Origin: Paracoccaceae bacterium
GTDB lineage: Bacteria > Pseudomonadota > Alphaproteobacteria > Rhodobacterales > Rhodobacteraceae
DNA: 43,020 nucleotides
Assembly (NCBI GenBank): GCA_020630695.1
Contig: JAHDIS010000036.1
Span: 1-43,020, forward strand
Direction: 5' to 3'
Within the stretch, counting starts at the first letter, position 1, and every line of letters starts with the position of its first letter. The notes under the pieces are model-generated. The model made no database searches and was not told the DNA's origin. It saw nothing but the letters and a program-made list of their open reading frames with translations. A program made the translations under genes and the position numbers. This document shows, one piece after another, positions 9,180-17,049 of the stretch.

Positions 9180-9210
9180 ATCGTGCGTCCTCAAGTTCAC
9201 TTGAGGTCAA
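9180..9210 (-). promoter_or_regulatory. SoxR-dependent promoter firing leftward
   Basis: On the minus strand, -35 TTGACC (9205-9210) and -10 CACGAT (9180-9185) are 19 bases apart. This is the long spacer characteristic of MerR-family activated promoters. The SoxR box lies in the spacer region. Only the minus strand shows this arrangement, so the activated gene is the small leftward gene, not soxR. Confidence 0.72.
9189..9206. promoter_or_regulatory. SoxR operator (sox box)
   Basis: CCTCAAGTTCACTTGAGG is an inverted repeat with perfect 7-base arms and a 4-base centre. It differs from the classic SoxR box of the Escherichia coli soxS promoter by one central base. It lies directly upstream of soxR. 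Confidence 0.92.
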
Positions 9211-9218
9211 GCGATTTG

Positions 9219-9671
9219 ATGCGAAATCCAAAAGGGCGGGCGCAGCCCAATGATCTAAGCGTCGGAGAAATGGCCCAAAGGGCTGGTGTCGCCGTCTCGA
9301 CCCTGCATTTTTACGAAGCCGAAGGCTTGATCCAAAGTTGGCGAACGTCGGCCAATCACCGTCGGTATGACCGGCGTATGTTGCGCCGTGTCGCGGTCAT
9401 TCGCGTGGCACAGGGGCTTGGAATCCCATTGGCTGAGGTTGGCAAGATGTTGGAAAAAGTGCCGATGGAGGGCGCAGTTCGCAAAGGCCATTGGAGCGAC
9501 GCCTCGGAGGCCTGGCGCGGCGCGTTGGAGGCTCGCATCGCCAAACTGCAGGCCCTGCGGGATCAACTGGACCACTGCATTGGCTGCGGGTGCCTCTCTC
9601 TGGAGAACTGTCCGCTTTACAATCCCAACGACAGCCTTGGCGAAGCCGGGCCAGGTGCAAGACGCCTCTGA
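9219..9671 (+). CDS. soxR: Redox-sensitive transcriptional activator SoxR
   Basis: A MerR-family regulator of 150 residues whose [2Fe-2S] cluster senses redox-cycling compounds. The N-terminal helix-turn-helix is LSVGEMAQRAGVAVSTLHFYEAEGLI. A dimerisation helix follows. The cluster site is CIGCGCLSLENC at Cys120, 123, 125 and 131, then PLYNPND, which matches the family closely. An in-frame GTG at 9183 exists but would put the SoxR operator inside the gene, so ATG 9219 is chosen. There is no soxS gene beside it. As in most non-enteric bacteria, it probably controls targets directly, here the divergent small gene. It converges on the VWA gene. Confidence 0.95.
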   Translation: MRNPKGRAQPNDLSVGEMAQRAGVAVSTLHFYEAEGLIQSWRTSANHRRYDRRMLRRVAVIRVAQGLGIPLAEVGKMLEKVPMEGAVRKGHWSDASEAWRGALEARIAKLQALRDQLDHCIGCGCLSLENCPLYNPNDSLGEAGPGARRL

Positions 9672-9690
9672 AGCCGGATTTGCCCCGTGG

Positions 9691-10875
9691 CTACCGGGTC
9701 AACACCTTCATGCCGCGGTCGATCCCGTCGAGTGTCATAGGGACCATGCGCTCTTCGAATATTTCGCGGATCATCTGAACGGATTGGGTGTATTGCCAAT
9801 GCCGTTCGGGAACAGGGTTGATCCAAAGATTGTCAGCCCATTGCTGACGCGCGCGTTCCAGCCAAACCTGTCCGGCTTCTTCGTTCCAGTGTTCGTTGGC
9901 GCCGCCGGGGTAGGCGACCTCATAGGGAGACATCGATGCGTCTCCGACAAATATGCATTTGTAATCAGGCCCGTAGGTGTTCAGCACCTCCCAGGTGGGG
10001 GTAGTCTGATCCCAGCGGCGGCGGTTGTCGCGCCAGACGGCTTCATAAAGGCAGTTGTGAAAGTAGAAATGTTCAAGATGTTTGAATTCGGCTTTGGCGG
10101 CCGAGAACAGCTCTTCGACCACTTTCACAAAGGGATCCATTGAGCCGCCTGCGTCCAGAAACAGTAGGACTTTGACCGCGTTGCGCTTTTCAGGGCGGGT
10201 TTTGACGTCGAGAAAGCCATGTTCGGCCGTGGCGCGGATGGTTCCGTCCAGATCCAGCTCATCGGCTGCGCCATCCCGCGCCCATTGCCGCAGGCGTTTC
10301 AGTGCAACCTTGATATTGCGCGTGCCCAGTTCGACATCGCCTGCAAGGTTCTTGAAATCGCGTTTGTCCCAAACTTTGACCGCCCGTTGATGGCGGCTTT
10401 CACTCTGGCCGATGCGGATGCCTTCGGGGTTGTAGCCATAGGCACCAAAGGGCGACGTGCCCGCCGTTCCAATCCATTTGTTGCCGCCCTGATGGCGACC
10501 CTGTTGTTCCTTGAGCCGTTCCTTGAGCGTCTCCATCAGCTTGTCAAAGCCGCCAAGTGCTTCGATTTCGGCCTTTTCTTCGGCACTCAGATGTTTTTCG
10601 GCCATTTTTTCCAGCCAATCGGCTGGCAGATCGACGGCTTCCATGACCTGATCAAAGGTGATGTCTTCGAGACCCTTGAAACTGGCCGCAAAGGCGCGAT
10701 CAAAGCGGTCAATATGGCGTTCGTCCTTGACCATGGCGCTGCGCGCCAGAAAGTAGAACCCTTCGACATCATAAAGCGCAAGCCCGCGGCCCATACCTTC
10801 GAGGAAGGTCAGGTATTCGCGAAGCGAGACTGGCACGCCAGCGCGGCGCAGGTTTTCGAAAAAGGGTACGAACAT
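9691..10875 (-). CDS. VWA-domain protein (CoxE-like)
   Basis: A 394-residue cytoplasmic protein starting MFVPFFENLRRAGVPVSLREYLTFL, a typical beginning for CoxE/YeaD-like proteins that partner MoxR ATPases. The middle has an acidic/basic helical region (LSAEEKAEIEALGGFDKLMETLKERL). The C-terminal half is a von Willebrand A domain with metal site DAGGSMD (DxGxS form). FVGDASMSPYEVAYPGG follows in the place of later metal-binding loops. Such pairs are thought to act as chaperones that insert metals or remodel complexes. Its likely partner, the MoxR gene at 14292, lies 3.4 kb upstream beyond an unrelated operon. A better CoxD/CoxE pair is at 25.2-27.4 kb. Confidence 0.85.
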   Translation of the reverse strand: MFVPFFENLRRAGVPVSLREYLTFLEGMGRGLALYDVEGFYFLARSAMVKDERHIDRFDRAFAASFKGLEDITFDQVMEAVDLPADWLEKMAEKHLSAEEKAEIEALGGFDKLMETLKERLKEQQGRHQGGNKWIGTAGTSPFGAYGYNPEGIRIGQSESRHQRAVKVWDKRDFKNLAGDVELGTRNIKVALKRLRQWARDGAADELDLDGTIRATAEHGFLDVKTRPEKRNAVKVLLFLDAGGSMDPFVKVVEELFSAAKAEFKHLEHFYFHNCLYEAVWRDNRRRWDQTTPTWEVLNTYGPDYKCIFVGDASMSPYEVAYPGGANEHWNEEAGQVWLERARQQWADNLWINPVPERHWQYTQSVQMIREIFEERMVPMTLDGIDRGMKVLTR

Positions 10876-11000
10876 GGCGGCACGCTAGCCTGTTTGTCAG
10901 CCGGATTGTATCGCTAATTGCGCAAACGGTGCGTCATGATCCCGAGGTTTTGAAAGGGCGATCTGCTGAGCCGCGCTTTGGGCGGCGTTTGAAAATTCGC

Positions 11001-11030
11001 AAAGGCGCTGCGCTCAGGTCAGCGCCTTTT
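11001..11030 (-). terminator. Terminator overlapping the end of the 55-aa gene
   Basis: A perfect 10-bp stem AAAGGCGCTG / CAGCGCCTTT has a 9-base loop that contains the stop codon of the leftward 55-aa gene. The T run is within the stem, with TTTTC a few bases later on the minus strand. Confidence 0.6.
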
Positions 11031-11181
11031 CGATCAGGATCGTGACCAACAAACCCAGCAGGGCCAGGGCGATGGCATAGACGGTGGCATATTGCGCTAT
11101 GTCGAGTTTGTTGCCTTTGCGACGCGCGGCGGTAAGACCGCCGAGGATGGCTCCGATAACCGCTCCGGCAATTACGATCAT
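11014..11181 (-). CDS. Small membrane protein, 55 aa
   Basis: The protein begins MIVIAGAVIGAILGGLTAARRKGNKL and ends YATVYAIALALLGLLVTILIEKALT. It has two hydrophobic helices joined by a basic loop, a clear hairpin membrane topology. Its ATG overlaps the TGA of the DUF2927 gene (ATGA), so it is the last gene of the GNAT-DUF2927 operon, and the terminator hairpin overlaps its end. Proteins of this size and sequence style are common in roseobacters, some labelled apolipoprotein acyltransferase without basis. Function is unknown. Confidence 0.75.
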   Translation of the reverse strand: MIVIAGAVIGAILGGLTAARRKGNKLDIAQYATVYAIALALLGLLVTILIEKALT

Positions 11182-12569
11182 AGTGCGCCTCGTCTCCTTT
11201 TGGCGGGGCTGAGCGAAGAGATTTCACGCAGTTTGGCCCGCACGGCCCAATCCGAGCCAAAGCCGTATCGTGCCCAGCCGAGACTGTCCAGACGCACTTC
11301 GCGTGCTTCGGTAATCCGTCCCGCCAGATCCAGCGCTTCGGCGCGCAGCATCATCAGAGTTGCCAGAAGGGCTGCGTTTTCGTGTCGGGCTGCGGTGTCC
11401 AGATGTGGGGTCAAAAGGAACAAAGCGTCATCGGCGCGACCGGCGCTGATGGCATAGGCTGCCAACTGGGAGGCCACATAGGCGCGATGCAAGGCTGTAT
11501 CCCGTCCGTTTCCAAAGAAGCGCTGTGACAGAACAAAGTGATCCTGTGCGGCTTCCAGATCAGACCCTTGCAGCAAACGGCCCATGGCATAGTGCGAAAA
11601 GGCGCGGCGATGATCGGTCCAGCCCATGGCTGTGGCGACTTTGAGAGCCTCGACCGCGGCCTGTTTGCGTTGCGCGGGATTGGCACCGGGGCCAAGCGCG
11701 GTTTGTACCGCTTCGATCCAGACACGCGGTGTGCGTTGCAGGCGGCGCGGGGCCACGTTTTGTCCACGCGGATTGATCCGAGCGAGAATTCCGGGCAGGC
11801 GGTCTGCGGCCTCGGAGCGGCTCATGCCGTTGCGAAGGGCCGGATCATAGTAGGCCCGCAGGATCAGCATGTCATAGCCGGTCAGAACGGTATGCACATT
11901 GTCGTCGTTAAAGACGCTGTCGGGCAGGCGATAAAGGTCGTTCAATGGGCCAAGCGCTTGGGCTAACTCTTCGTGCAGGCAATCGCGCACTTCTTGCGGG
12001 CTGGCGTCATTGGGCAGGAAGATCGACAGTCTTTTCCGGTCGGTCAGGCGCGACCAGTTGACCTTGGCAGTGCGGCGCGACGCTTTGTATTCAGCAAGCG
12101 ATGTCACGTTCGGCACTACAAAACAGGCGGCCTGTGGCAGCGCTTTGCGAATGTCCGCGCGGCTGACGGCCTGAACGGTTATATTGGCGTTAGCCGAGTT
12201 GCTCAGCGCAATATTGATGCCCGCTTCGGCGCGCAACCGGTGCAGCAGCCGTTTGAGATCCGGGCCGAGCGAGGCCGGCGGTGCGCCGGTTACACGGACT
12301 GTGATCGGACCCTCAAAGCGGGTAAGCGTCTTGAGCGGGCGACCGGATTCCAGCGAGAACGCCAAATCCAGGAAATCGCGCGCGATGTCGCTGTTCGAGG
12401 CCACCGGCGCCGCGGGGCGCGGTACCGAAAAGCTCTTCATCGGGGGCAGGCCTGAATCGACACTGGAGGTCGCGGCGGCGGCGCGGGTGGCGGTGTCCGT
12501 CGGGGATACCGGCATACAGGCGCCCAGCATCAGGTAAAACGGAAGAAGGTAACGACGATATCTGCGCAT
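11178..12569 (-). CDS. DUF2927 lipoprotein
   Basis: A 463-residue exported lipoprotein. The basic start MRRYRRYLLPFYLMLGAC ends in a lipobox (LGAC), so it should be anchored by Cys after signal peptidase II cleavage. A Ser/Thr/Ala linker precedes a DUF2927 domain with CLHEELAQALGPLNDLYRLPDSVFNDDN. This resembles a metzincin-like HExxQxLGxxND motif, though metal binding is unproven. The C-terminal third is Ala-rich and helical, probably TPR-like (AAQDHFVLSQRFFGNG, AGRADDALFLLTPHLDTA). ATG 12569 overlaps the GNAT stop (TGATG); a GTG one codon upstream is the alternative. The activity is unknown. Confidence 0.85.
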   Translation of the reverse strand: MRRYRRYLLPFYLMLGACMPVSPTDTATRAAAATSSVDSGLPPMKSFSVPRPAAPVASNSDIARDFLDLAFSLESGRPLKTLTRFEGPITVRVTGAPPASLGPDLKRLLHRLRAEAGINIALSNSANANITVQAVSRADIRKALPQAACFVVPNVTSLAEYKASRRTAKVNWSRLTDRKRLSIFLPNDASPQEVRDCLHEELAQALGPLNDLYRLPDSVFNDDNVHTVLTGYDMLILRAYYDPALRNGMSRSEAADRLPGILARINPRGQNVAPRRLQRTPRVWIEAVQTALGPGANPAQRKQAAVEALKVATAMGWTDHRRAFSHYAMGRLLQGSDLEAAQDHFVLSQRFFGNGRDTALHRAYVASQLAAYAISAGRADDALFLLTPHLDTAARHENAALLATLMMLRAEALDLAGRITEAREVRLDSLGWARYGFGSDWAVRAKLREISSLSPAKRRRGAL

Positions 12570-13024
12570 CACGGTCTCTGGTACTTGATGAACGGTGTGA
12601 CAGCGCCGATCCGGTCATAGAGCTGACGAGCGGTGTCGTTGAACGTCTGAGTAAGCCAGTAGACAGTGGGCGCGCCGTATGTGTCGGCGGCCTTGTAGAC
12701 TTCTTCGATCAGGGCGCGGCCCACGCCCATCCCACGCGCATCCGGTTTGGCATAGAGATCCTGCAGGTAGCAGACCTCTTCAACCTTCCAGGCGTGGCGA
12801 TGGAACAAGTAGTGGGTCAGACCAACGGCGCGGCCGTCCGCTTCGGCGATCAGCGCGTTGAAGTCACGCGGATCGTCGCCCAGAAGGCGTGCAAAGGTCG
12901 AGGTATAGACGCTGTCTGGCACGCTGCTTTCGTAGAAGGCCAAATAGTCCTTCCACATTTCGCGCCACACAGGTTCATCCTCGGCGCGCAAAGCACGCAC
13001 GGTCAGAGCCGTTTTCTGGGACAT
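12569..13024 (-). CDS. GNAT-family N-acetyltransferase
   Basis: A 151-residue GNAT enzyme that transfers an acetyl group from acetyl-CoA to an unidentified amine. The fold is visible as VRALRAEDEPVWREMWKDYLAFY at the N-terminus, strand ALIAEADGRAVGLTHYLF, and the acetyl-CoA loop LYAKPDARGMGVGRALIEEV (the R/Q-x-x-G-x-G/A element). The final TQTFNDTARQLYDRIGAVTPFIKY is typical of the family. It is the first gene of a three-gene leftward operon with the DUF2927 lipoprotein (TGATG overlap) and the 55-aa membrane protein. The substrate cannot be inferred. Confidence 0.9.
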   Translation of the reverse strand: MSQKTALTVRALRAEDEPVWREMWKDYLAFYESSVPDSVYTSTFARLLGDDPRDFNALIAEADGRAVGLTHYLFHRHAWKVEEVCYLQDLYAKPDARGMGVGRALIEEVYKAADTYGAPTVYWLTQTFNDTARQLYDRIGAVTPFIKYQRP

Positions 13025-13352
13025 AGTGTTAAGCCTGCCTGCTCGTTGTTTACTCAGATGTTCAAGACATCCGTTGTTTTTCTGTCCTCTGTTTGGACAC
13101 TATAGGGCAAAAGAAGGGTTTCTGCACAGAGCCCGATTCCACGTCGCGGAAATTTTTTCCACAGGTGGTTAGTGTGCGTGGAAATCAAATAAAAACAGGT
13201 GTTTGCACTGTGCAGTGTTGCAACAATCAGGCGGTTGTTCCGGCTTTGTTTCCAGCTCAACCATGGCGAGACTACGGCATCTTGCCGGGTTTTCCCAACG
13301 TCAACTTTGGGTTCAACTTGGGATTGGTGCGGATTTCAGGCGCAAACGCGTT
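13025..13352. other. Gene-free region between GNAT and AEC genes
   Basis: 328 bases between two leftward genes. It should hold the promoter of the GNAT operon and the end of the AEC transcript. I see a short palindrome CACTGTGCAGTG near 13205 and several AT-rich stretches, but no gene, RNA or strong terminator. Confidence 0.4.
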
Positions 13353-14252
13353 TTAAGCGAGCCAAGCCAGCGAAATCAGGGACAGGGTGCTCGTCCAGAT
13401 GATGACAGGGGCGATGGTGTCGGTGCGTACGCCGTAGAGCATCGCCAGTGCAAAGGCCATTGCGCCCGATGGGCCCGCGGCATTCAGGATCAGCAGTTGT
13501 TCCCATTGAGCGGGGCTGCTTTGAAGCGCCATCACGCCAAACACCATCGCGGGCAGCACCAAGAGCTTCAGTGCGCTCATGGTTGCAACGGTCGCGTTTG
13601 GGACCAGACTGTGCCCGGACAGGATCACGCCCAGTGCAAAGAGTGTCAGAGGTGCTGCGGCCGCGCCCGCAAACTCCATGGCTGTTAATGCGGGAACAGG
13701 AATGGGGATAGCCGCAAGGTTCAGCACGGCCCCCAAGGCAATTGCCAAAAGAACCGGATTCAGCGCAATGCGCCTGAGCGATGCCGCACGGCTGGCGTTC
13801 CGATTTGCCATCAGGTCAGTGGTGATATTGAAAAATGCAAAGCTGACCGAGGCATCCCAGGCCACGACAGCTGTGATCGGCAGGGTGGCTTCGCCGTAGA
13901 TCAAGATCGAGATGGGCAGGATGTAGAGCAGCGAATTGACGAAAACCATCGCCATGCCCAGCAGCCATGCTTCCAGAAACTCGCGGCGTAGCACGAACCG
14001 GGCAATGCTGAACCCCAGAAGGAACATCACAGCCTGACAGGCGACATAGCCGAACAGCGCCTCTGGCACAAAGGCGGCAAAATCCACGCTGGCAATCAGC
14101 GGCAGGATCAGACCGGGCTGGAGTATGAGAAACGAAATACGATTGACCGCCGCTGCCTCGTCACGGCTGATGTGCTTCGTCCGGCCCAGAACGAAGCCAA
14201 GCGCCAGCAAGGAAAAGACCGGCAGAATGTTGTGGGTCAGGATCGTCAGCAT
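13353..14252 (-). CDS. AEC-family (auxin efflux carrier) transporter
   Basis: A 299-residue inner-membrane carrier with about ten hydrophobic helices in two halves. Examples are ILPVFSLLALGFVLGR at the N-terminus and VIIWTSTLSLISLAWLA at the end. The helix break ALGVILSG and the final PSGAMAFALAMLYG match the AEC family, which exports or imports organic acids such as malonate or auxin-like compounds. It is 39 bases downstream of the MoxR gene on the same strand and may be cotranscribed, though no functional link is evident. The substrate is unknown. Confidence 0.9.
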   Translation of the reverse strand: MLTILTHNILPVFSLLALGFVLGRTKHISRDEAAAVNRISFLILQPGLILPLIASVDFAAFVPEALFGYVACQAVMFLLGFSIARFVLRREFLEAWLLGMAMVFVNSLLYILPISILIYGEATLPITAVVAWDASVSFAFFNITTDLMANRNASRAASLRRIALNPVLLAIALGAVLNLAAIPIPVPALTAMEFAGAAAAPLTLFALGVILSGHSLVPNATVATMSALKLLVLPAMVFGVMALQSSPAQWEQLLILNAAGPSGAMAFALAMLYGVRTDTIAPVIIWTSTLSLISLAWLA

Positions 14253-14291
14253 TTCGCGGTCTTTCGCAGTAATTTCCCGATGAGGGAGGGA

Positions 14292-15134
14292 CTAGCGCTC
14301 GCCGCGCCGTGCCATGAACGCGAGCCGTTCAAACAGGTGTACGTCCTGTTCATTTTTCAGCAATGCGCCATGCAACCGGGGCAGGGCGCTCGCACCGTCG
14401 CGTTTCAGGTCTTCGGCTGTCAGGTCTTCGGCCAGTAGCAATTTGAGCCAATCCAGCACTTCGGACGTCGACGGCTTTTTCTTGAGACCGGTTTGTTCGC
14501 GCAATTCGTAGAACTGGGTCAGCGCGGCTGTCAGCAGCGACTCCTTGATGCCGGGATGGTGCACCTCGACGATTTTGCGCAGCACCTCAGGTTCGGGAAA
14601 GCGGATGTAGTGAAAGAAACAGCGGCGCAAGAAGGCGTCGGGCAGTTCCTTTTCATTGTTCGAGGTGATGATGACAATCGGGCGGTGAACGGCCTTTACG
14701 GTTTCGCCGGTCTCGTAGACGTGGAATTCCATACGATCCAATTCCTGCAGCAGATCGTTGGGAAATTCGATGTCGGCCTTGTCCACTTCGTCGATCAGCA
14801 GGACGACCTTTTCGCCCGCTTCAAAGGCCTGCCAGAGCTTGCCTTTGCGGATATAGTTGCGCACGTCGTTGACCCGCTCATCGCCCAGCTGACTGTCTCG
14901 CAGACGGCTGACCGCATCATATTCGTAAAGGCCCTGTTGTGCCTTGGTGGTGGATTTGATGTTCCATTCGATCATCGGCACGTTCAGGGCGCTTGCCACT
15001 TGGCGGGCAAGTTCGGTCTTGCCGGTGCCGGGTTCACCCTTAACAAGAAGTGGTCGCTCCAATGTCACGGCCGCGTTGACCGCCATGGTCAGGTCGTCCG
15101 TGGCCACATAGCTTTCCGTGCCTTCGAATTTCAT
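14292..15134 (-). CDS. MoxR-family AAA+ ATPase
   Basis: A 280-residue ATPase with Walker A GEPGTGKTELARQ, Walker B VVLLIDEVDKADIEF, sensor 1 PIVIITSNNEKELPDAFLRRC (with the Arg finger region) and a C-terminal lid helix. MoxR proteins usually work with a VWA protein to mature metal enzymes or remodel complexes. The VWA gene at 9691 is the most likely partner, although it is not adjacent. AAGGGA precedes ATG 15134. It is divergent from dksA with about 165 bases between them. Confidence 0.92.
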   Translation of the reverse strand: MKFEGTESYVATDDLTMAVNAAVTLERPLLVKGEPGTGKTELARQVASALNVPMIEWNIKSTTKAQQGLYEYDAVSRLRDSQLGDERVNDVRNYIRKGKLWQAFEAGEKVVLLIDEVDKADIEFPNDLLQELDRMEFHVYETGETVKAVHRPIVIITSNNEKELPDAFLRRCFFHYIRFPEPEVLRKIVEVHHPGIKESLLTAALTQFYELREQTGLKKKPSTSEVLDWLKLLLAEDLTAEDLKRDGASALPRLHGALLKNEQDVHLFERLAFMARRGER

Positions 15135-15301
15135 TTGCGCGATCCCTTATATTCCAAGCCGTTGCCCCGGCGAAAACGTCTGTCTCAGACGTGATTGTGT
15201 AGTGACATCCCCCGGGGCTTGCGGTAAGTGCTGCGCCCGAGGGGTGCCAGATATCTAAGGGAATTACCATCATGGATATTGGCAAGAGCAAGGGAGCCGA
15301 T

Positions 15302-15724
15302 ATGAAAGCAGAGTCCTTTCTTCCTGACGATTATCGTCCAGCCGAAGACGAGCCATTCATGAATGACCGCCAGCTGGAGTATTTTCGGCGCAAGTTGATT
15401 GCGTGGAAAGAAGAATTGCTGGCCGGAAGCCGTGACACCATCGAAGGATTGCAGGACAGCACCCGCAATATCCCCGATGTCACTGACCGTGCGTCCGAAG
15501 AAACCGACCGCGCGTTGGAGCTGCGTACACGCGACCGCCAGCGCAAACTGGTCAACAAAATCGATTCTGCCCTGCGCCGGATCGATGAGGGTGAATACGG
15601 TTACTGCGAAGTGACCGGTGAGCCGATCAGCCTCAAACGACTGGACGCACGTCCGATCGCAACCATGAGCCTTGAGGCGCAAGAGCGTCACGAGCGCCGT
15701 GAGAAGGTCCATCGCGACGACTGA
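15302..15724 (+). CDS. dksA: RNA polymerase-binding transcription factor DksA
   Basis: A 140-residue secondary-channel factor that, with ppGpp, adjusts promoters during starvation. The coiled-coil tip carries the functional DVTDRA motif (DxxDxA). The zinc-finger region keeps only its first cysteine (GYCEVTGEPISLKRLDARP ... SLEAQERH). Alphaproteobacterial DksA proteins are known to have lost zinc ligands this way. Two starts are possible. ATG 15302 has AAGGGAG at a good distance and gives MKAESFLPDDYRP, the usual start. ATG 15272 would add ten residues. A strong terminator follows. Confidence 0.95.
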   Translation: MKAESFLPDDYRPAEDEPFMNDRQLEYFRRKLIAWKEELLAGSRDTIEGLQDSTRNIPDVTDRASEETDRALELRTRDRQRKLVNKIDSALRRIDEGEYGYCEVTGEPISLKRLDARPIATMSLEAQERHERREKVHRDD

Positions 15725-15750
15725 CCGCAGGGTCTTTGATGAATTGAACA

Positions 15751-15779
15751 ACGCCGGGGCTTTTGCCCCGGCGTTTTTT
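15751..15779 (+). terminator. Intrinsic terminator of dksA
   Basis: A perfect 10-bp stem ACGCCGGGGC / GCCCCGGCGT with loop TTTT is followed by five more T. It lies just before the FAD monooxygenase start. Confidence 0.93.
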
Positions 15780-15795
15780 CATGCCTATAGGGCCT

Positions 15796-16968
15796 ATGGC
15801 ACTTTTGGGGCGGCATATCACCATTTTGGGCGGCGGCATTGGCGGTCTGGCTGCAGCTTTGGCGATGCGCGCCCGTGGCGCTGACGTGTCCATTCTCGAA
15901 CAGGCCGATGCGATCCGCGAAGTCGGCGCGGGTATTCAGGTCAGCCCCAATGGGCTTCGTGTGATCGAGGCCTTGGGATTGGCCGATCGCTTTGCCTTGG
16001 CTTCGGTCAGGGCACAGGCGGTTTCCCTGCGCGACTATGCGCAGGGGCGCGACATCACATCTTTGGATCTGGGACTGCTGCCCAAGGGGCAGGACTACCG
16101 TTTTGTGCACCGGGCTGATCTGATCGATCTGTTGGCCGATGCTGCGCGTGCGTCCGGTGTGCAGATCAGGCTCTTGCAGCAGGCAACCGAAGTGCGCCCT
16201 GGCACACGCCCGCAGGTCACGCTGGCCACAGGGTGTTGCATCGAGACCGAACTGGTGGTGGGCGCCGACGGGTTGCACTCGGTTGTGCGCCCGGCCTTGA
16301 ACGGCAAAGCTGAGCCGTTCTTTACCGGGCAGGTCGCATGGCGGGCGATTGTGCCGAACGTCGTCGGGCATCCGGCAGAAGCCCGCGTTCATATGGCGCC
16401 GGGCCGACATCTCGTGAGTTATCCGCTTCGGGATGAAAGCTGCGTCAATCTGGTTGCCGTCGAAGAACGCGACGTCTGGACCGCCGAAGGCTGGAGCCAA
16501 ACTGGCGATGCCGATGAGCTGCGAGCAACCTTTGGTGATTTTGGCGGTGACTGTGCCGCCTTGTTGAAGGCTGTAGAGCACCCCGGCGTCTGGGGATTGT
16601 TCAGGCATCCCGTGGCGCCGGTCTGGCACGCACAGGGCGTGGCTCTTCTGGGGGACGCAGCGCATCCGACTTTGCCGTTTCTGGCGCAAGGGGCCAATAT
16701 GGCGCTGGAAGATGCCTGGGTGCTGACGGCCTGTCTGGATCAGGACGACGACCCCTTTGCGGCACTCAAACGGTATCAGGCCCTACGCAGGGATCGTGTC
16801 GTACGTGTCATCAAAACGGCCAATGGCAATGCCCGCAAGTATCATCTGCGCAATCCACTGGTGCGATCCATTGCGCATGCCGGCCTGTCGGTCTTGGGCC
16901 GCGCCGCACCGGTTCGGATGCTCAGACAATTCGACTGGCTCTACGGTCACGATGTGACCGCTTCTTGA
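15796..16968 (+). CDS. FAD-dependent monooxygenase (salicylate hydroxylase-like)
   Basis: A 390-residue class A flavoprotein monooxygenase that uses NAD(P)H and O2 to hydroxylate, usually, an aromatic substrate. The FAD motif is ILGGGIGGLAAALAMRARGADVSILE at residues 8-33. The second FAD contact is GVALLGDAAHPTLPFLAQGANMALEDA, with the expected GD and P residues. The intermediate VVGADGLHSVVR is the DG motif. Start choice is ATG 15796 (MALLGRHITILGGG); ATG 15781 is also possible but sits on the dksA terminator. No aromatic pathway gene is nearby, so the substrate is open. Ubiquinone or vitamin-like substrates are also possible. Confidence 0.88.
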   Translation: MALLGRHITILGGGIGGLAAALAMRARGADVSILEQADAIREVGAGIQVSPNGLRVIEALGLADRFALASVRAQAVSLRDYAQGRDITSLDLGLLPKGQDYRFVHRADLIDLLADAARASGVQIRLLQQATEVRPGTRPQVTLATGCCIETELVVGADGLHSVVRPALNGKAEPFFTGQVAWRAIVPNVVGHPAEARVHMAPGRHLVSYPLRDESCVNLVAVEERDVWTAEGWSQTGDADELRATFGDFGGDCAALLKAVEHPGVWGLFRHPVAPVWHAQGVALLGDAAHPTLPFLAQGANMALEDAWVLTACLDQDDDPFAALKRYQALRRDRVVRVIKTANGNARKYHLRNPLVRSIAHAGLSVLGRAAPVRMLRQFDWLYGHDVTAS

Positions 16969-17049
16969 TCCCGGCAGATCACAAGCGCGTGCAGCGGGCT
17001 GTGCAGAACCCTGTGCTTGGGGCATGATTGCCACAAGGAGGACCTGTCC

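Noticed and set aside
9183-9218. GTG start for soxR twelve codons upstream
   Set aside because: It would place the SoxR operator inside the coding sequence. ATG 9219 matches the family start.
15272-15301. Earlier ATG for dksA giving ten extra residues
   Set aside because: Family N-terminus is MKAE and AAGGGAG is correctly placed for ATG 15302, although both starts remain possible.
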